Below, piece by piece: positions 63,101 through 64,000 of a stretch of DNA of 64,000 nucleotides. This DNA is from Macrostomum hystrix. Taxonomy: Eukaryota > Platyhelminthes > Macrostomidae. The notes under the pieces were generated by a model that did not search any database, was not told the DNA's origin, and saw nothing but the letters and a program-made list of their open reading frames with translations. Both the position numbers and the translations under genes were made by a program. The stretch lies in NCBI GenBank assembly GCA_950097015.1, contig CATNEN010000003.1, positions 1,674,001-1,738,000 on the forward strand, read 5' to 3'. Each line of letters opens with the position of its first letter. The stretch's first letter is position 1.

Positions 63101-63545
63101 CCTTTCTTCACTCTCTCTACCCAATCTCTTCCCCATTCTCAACCCCTCTCTTCCCCATTCTCTACCACTTTCTTCCCCATTCTCTACCCCTCTCTTCCCC
63201 ATTCTCTACCCCTCTCTTCCCCATTGTCTACCCCTCTCTTCCCCATTGTCTACCCCTCTCTTCCCCATTCTCTACCCCTCTCTTCCCCATTCTCTACCCC
63301 TGTCTTCCCCATTCTCTACCCCTCTCTTCCCCATTCTCTACCCCTCTCTTCCCCATTGTCTACCCCTCTCTTCCCCATTCTCTACCCCTCTCTTCCCCAT
63401 TGTCTACCCAATCTTTACCATCACCAACCATATATTCCCTCAAACCTACCTGAATCAGTGTCGCAGCAGCGGGTATCTGTCTATTAAAGTGCTTCTGACG
63501 CTGTTTCTGTTGCACCTTCAGAGCGAACCCGGAGCCTAATATACC
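60138..63545 (-). CDS. KCNQ1: KCNQ1-type voltage-gated potassium channel, C-terminal half
   Basis: Minus-strand exons 63545-63450, 62941-62701, 61673-61607, 61512-61437, 60527-60433 and 60366-60138, all in phase. They begin at the end of S6/helix A ([20 protein letters not shown], then [12 protein letters not shown]), then WRCYA and TWRIYTHP, a His/Gly/Ser-rich linker, helix B ([19 protein letters not shown]), helix C ([19 protein letters not shown], then [10 protein letters not shown]), and the coiled-coil tetramerisation helix ([20 protein letters not shown]). [17 protein letters not shown] and QARKPYDV fit KCNQ1 better than KCNQ2-5. Helices A and B bind calmodulin in the family. The protein ends soon after the coiled coil with DDQQQQ. 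The voltage sensor and pore lie right of the window. Confidence 0.95.
60650..61368 (+). repeat. 17-bp minisatellite in KCNQ intron
   Basis: About 42 copies of tctacctgtctcagcta with variants cctcatcta and ccttgtgta, arranged in larger repeated blocks (the run ending near 60960 recurs near 61190). Confidence 0.96.
61703..61987 (-). mobile_element. tRNA-derived SINE, family A (full length)
   Basis: Minus-strand head ggtggttagggcgtcgg (A box) and gggggttcgattcccgac (B box), central gacacttaactctgcattgc and cccaactgttaaatgggta, then cccagtccatggactgaaca, ending ttggggcaggtgtaatt. The centre resembles the conserved domain of MetaSINE-type elements (from memory). Confidence 0.87.
62098..62368 (+). 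mobile_element. tRNA-derived SINE, family A (full length, opposite orientation)
   Basis: ggtcgtagcctagtggttag (A box), gagggttcgattcgagac (B box), same centre and 3' end (ttggggcaggtgttgtaa) as 61703-61987, facing it about 110 bp away. Confidence 0.88.
62415..62645 (-). mobile_element. SINE family B, head partly lost
   Basis: Minus-strand copy ending in gctgcgggtctagtgtcac; the tRNA-like part is reduced to ttgcctctcgcaccaaggtc and gagctcgattcc. Confidence 0.8.
63110..63425 (+). repeat. 22-bp minisatellite in KCNQ intron
   Basis: About 14 copies of a unit containing tctacccctctcttcccc, in the intron between exons 63545-63450 and 62941-62701. Confidence 0.95.
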
Positions 63546-63689
63546 CTGCAATGTTGTGGGATTGAAGAAAGCAGTTTTCTTGATTGACTTAATAAAAACA
63601 TGTCGGTTTATCCAGTCACGAACGGTATACTCACTGATTCTCCAATTTGTCAATCACTCATTCACCATCATATATGAATGATTATGTGT

Positions 63690-64000
63690 GTTAGCTACTC
63701 CGACATTCACCAACTATCTACTCACCCATTCACCAACTATCTACTCACCCATTCACCAACTATCTACTCACCCATTCACCAACTATCTACTCACCCATTC
63801 ACCAACTATCTACTCACCCATTCACCAACTATCTACTCACCCATTCACCAACTATCTACTCACCCATTCACCAACTATCTACTCACTCATTCACCAACTA
63901 TCTACTCACCCATTCACCAACTATCTACTCACCCATTCACCAACTATCTACTCACCCATTCACCAACATGTCTACCCACTCATTCACCAACTATCTACTC
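63690..64000 (+). repeat. 23-bp minisatellite running to window end
   Basis: About 13 copies of a 23-bp unit containing ccattcaccaactatctact, in the KCNQ intron upstream of exon 63545-63450. Continues past the edge. Confidence 0.95.

Overview
This is a window of animal nuclear DNA. The genes are split by GT-AG introns and encode animal families: a PX/PH-class phospholipase D relative, a paired-type homeobox protein, a NACHT-LRR (NLR) protein, a UBE2E ubiquitin-conjugating enzyme, BBS5, a divergent Ser/Thr kinase, an inverted pair of small cationic peptide precursors and a KCNQ1-type potassium channel. BBS5 implies ciliated cells. The tRNA-derived SINEs, mariner, Crypton and LINE remnants fit a bilaterian invertebrate, possibly marine or spiralian, but I cannot name the species.

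Layout. 1-20408 (+): the 3' two thirds of a phospholipase D-like gene in about 12 exons. Most of its introns are filled by their own minisatellite, one of them a 7.3 kb array of a 20-bp unit. 22951-24321 (+): a three-exon Mix-like homeobox gene. 24917-28422 (-): a four-exon NLR gene. 28.8-34.3 kb: three minisatellite fields with no recognisable gene. 34593-37177 (-): UBE2E. 37.2-40.8 kb: sparse, with LINE and SINE debris. 40824-45668 (-): a complete nine-exon BBS5. 46598-49054 (-): a four-exon kinase. 49.4-56.35 kb: a large inverted repeat carrying two head-to-head peptide genes around a nest of dead transposons. 56.4-59.7 kb: satellites plus weak traces of an unrecognised minus-strand gene. 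60138-63545 (-): the C-terminal half of a KCNQ1-type channel whose membrane part lies beyond the right edge.

The genes do not form a pathway. What unites the window is repeat structure: nearly every long intron or gap is occupied by a private tandem array with a unit of about 15-31 bp. The most notable observations are these. Both HKD catalytic motifs of the phospholipase D are mutated, giving a predicted pseudo-enzyme. One of its exons is flanked by the same 16-bp minisatellite in opposite orientations. The peptide genes sit in an inverted duplication with a fragment of a third copy at the breakpoint. Several SINEs with different tRNA heads share one 3' tail. One kinase intron is built almost wholly of GTGA repeats, so its 5' splice site lies inside a row of identical donor motifs. 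All family assignments come from reading translated exons against remembered family motifs; no database search was run.
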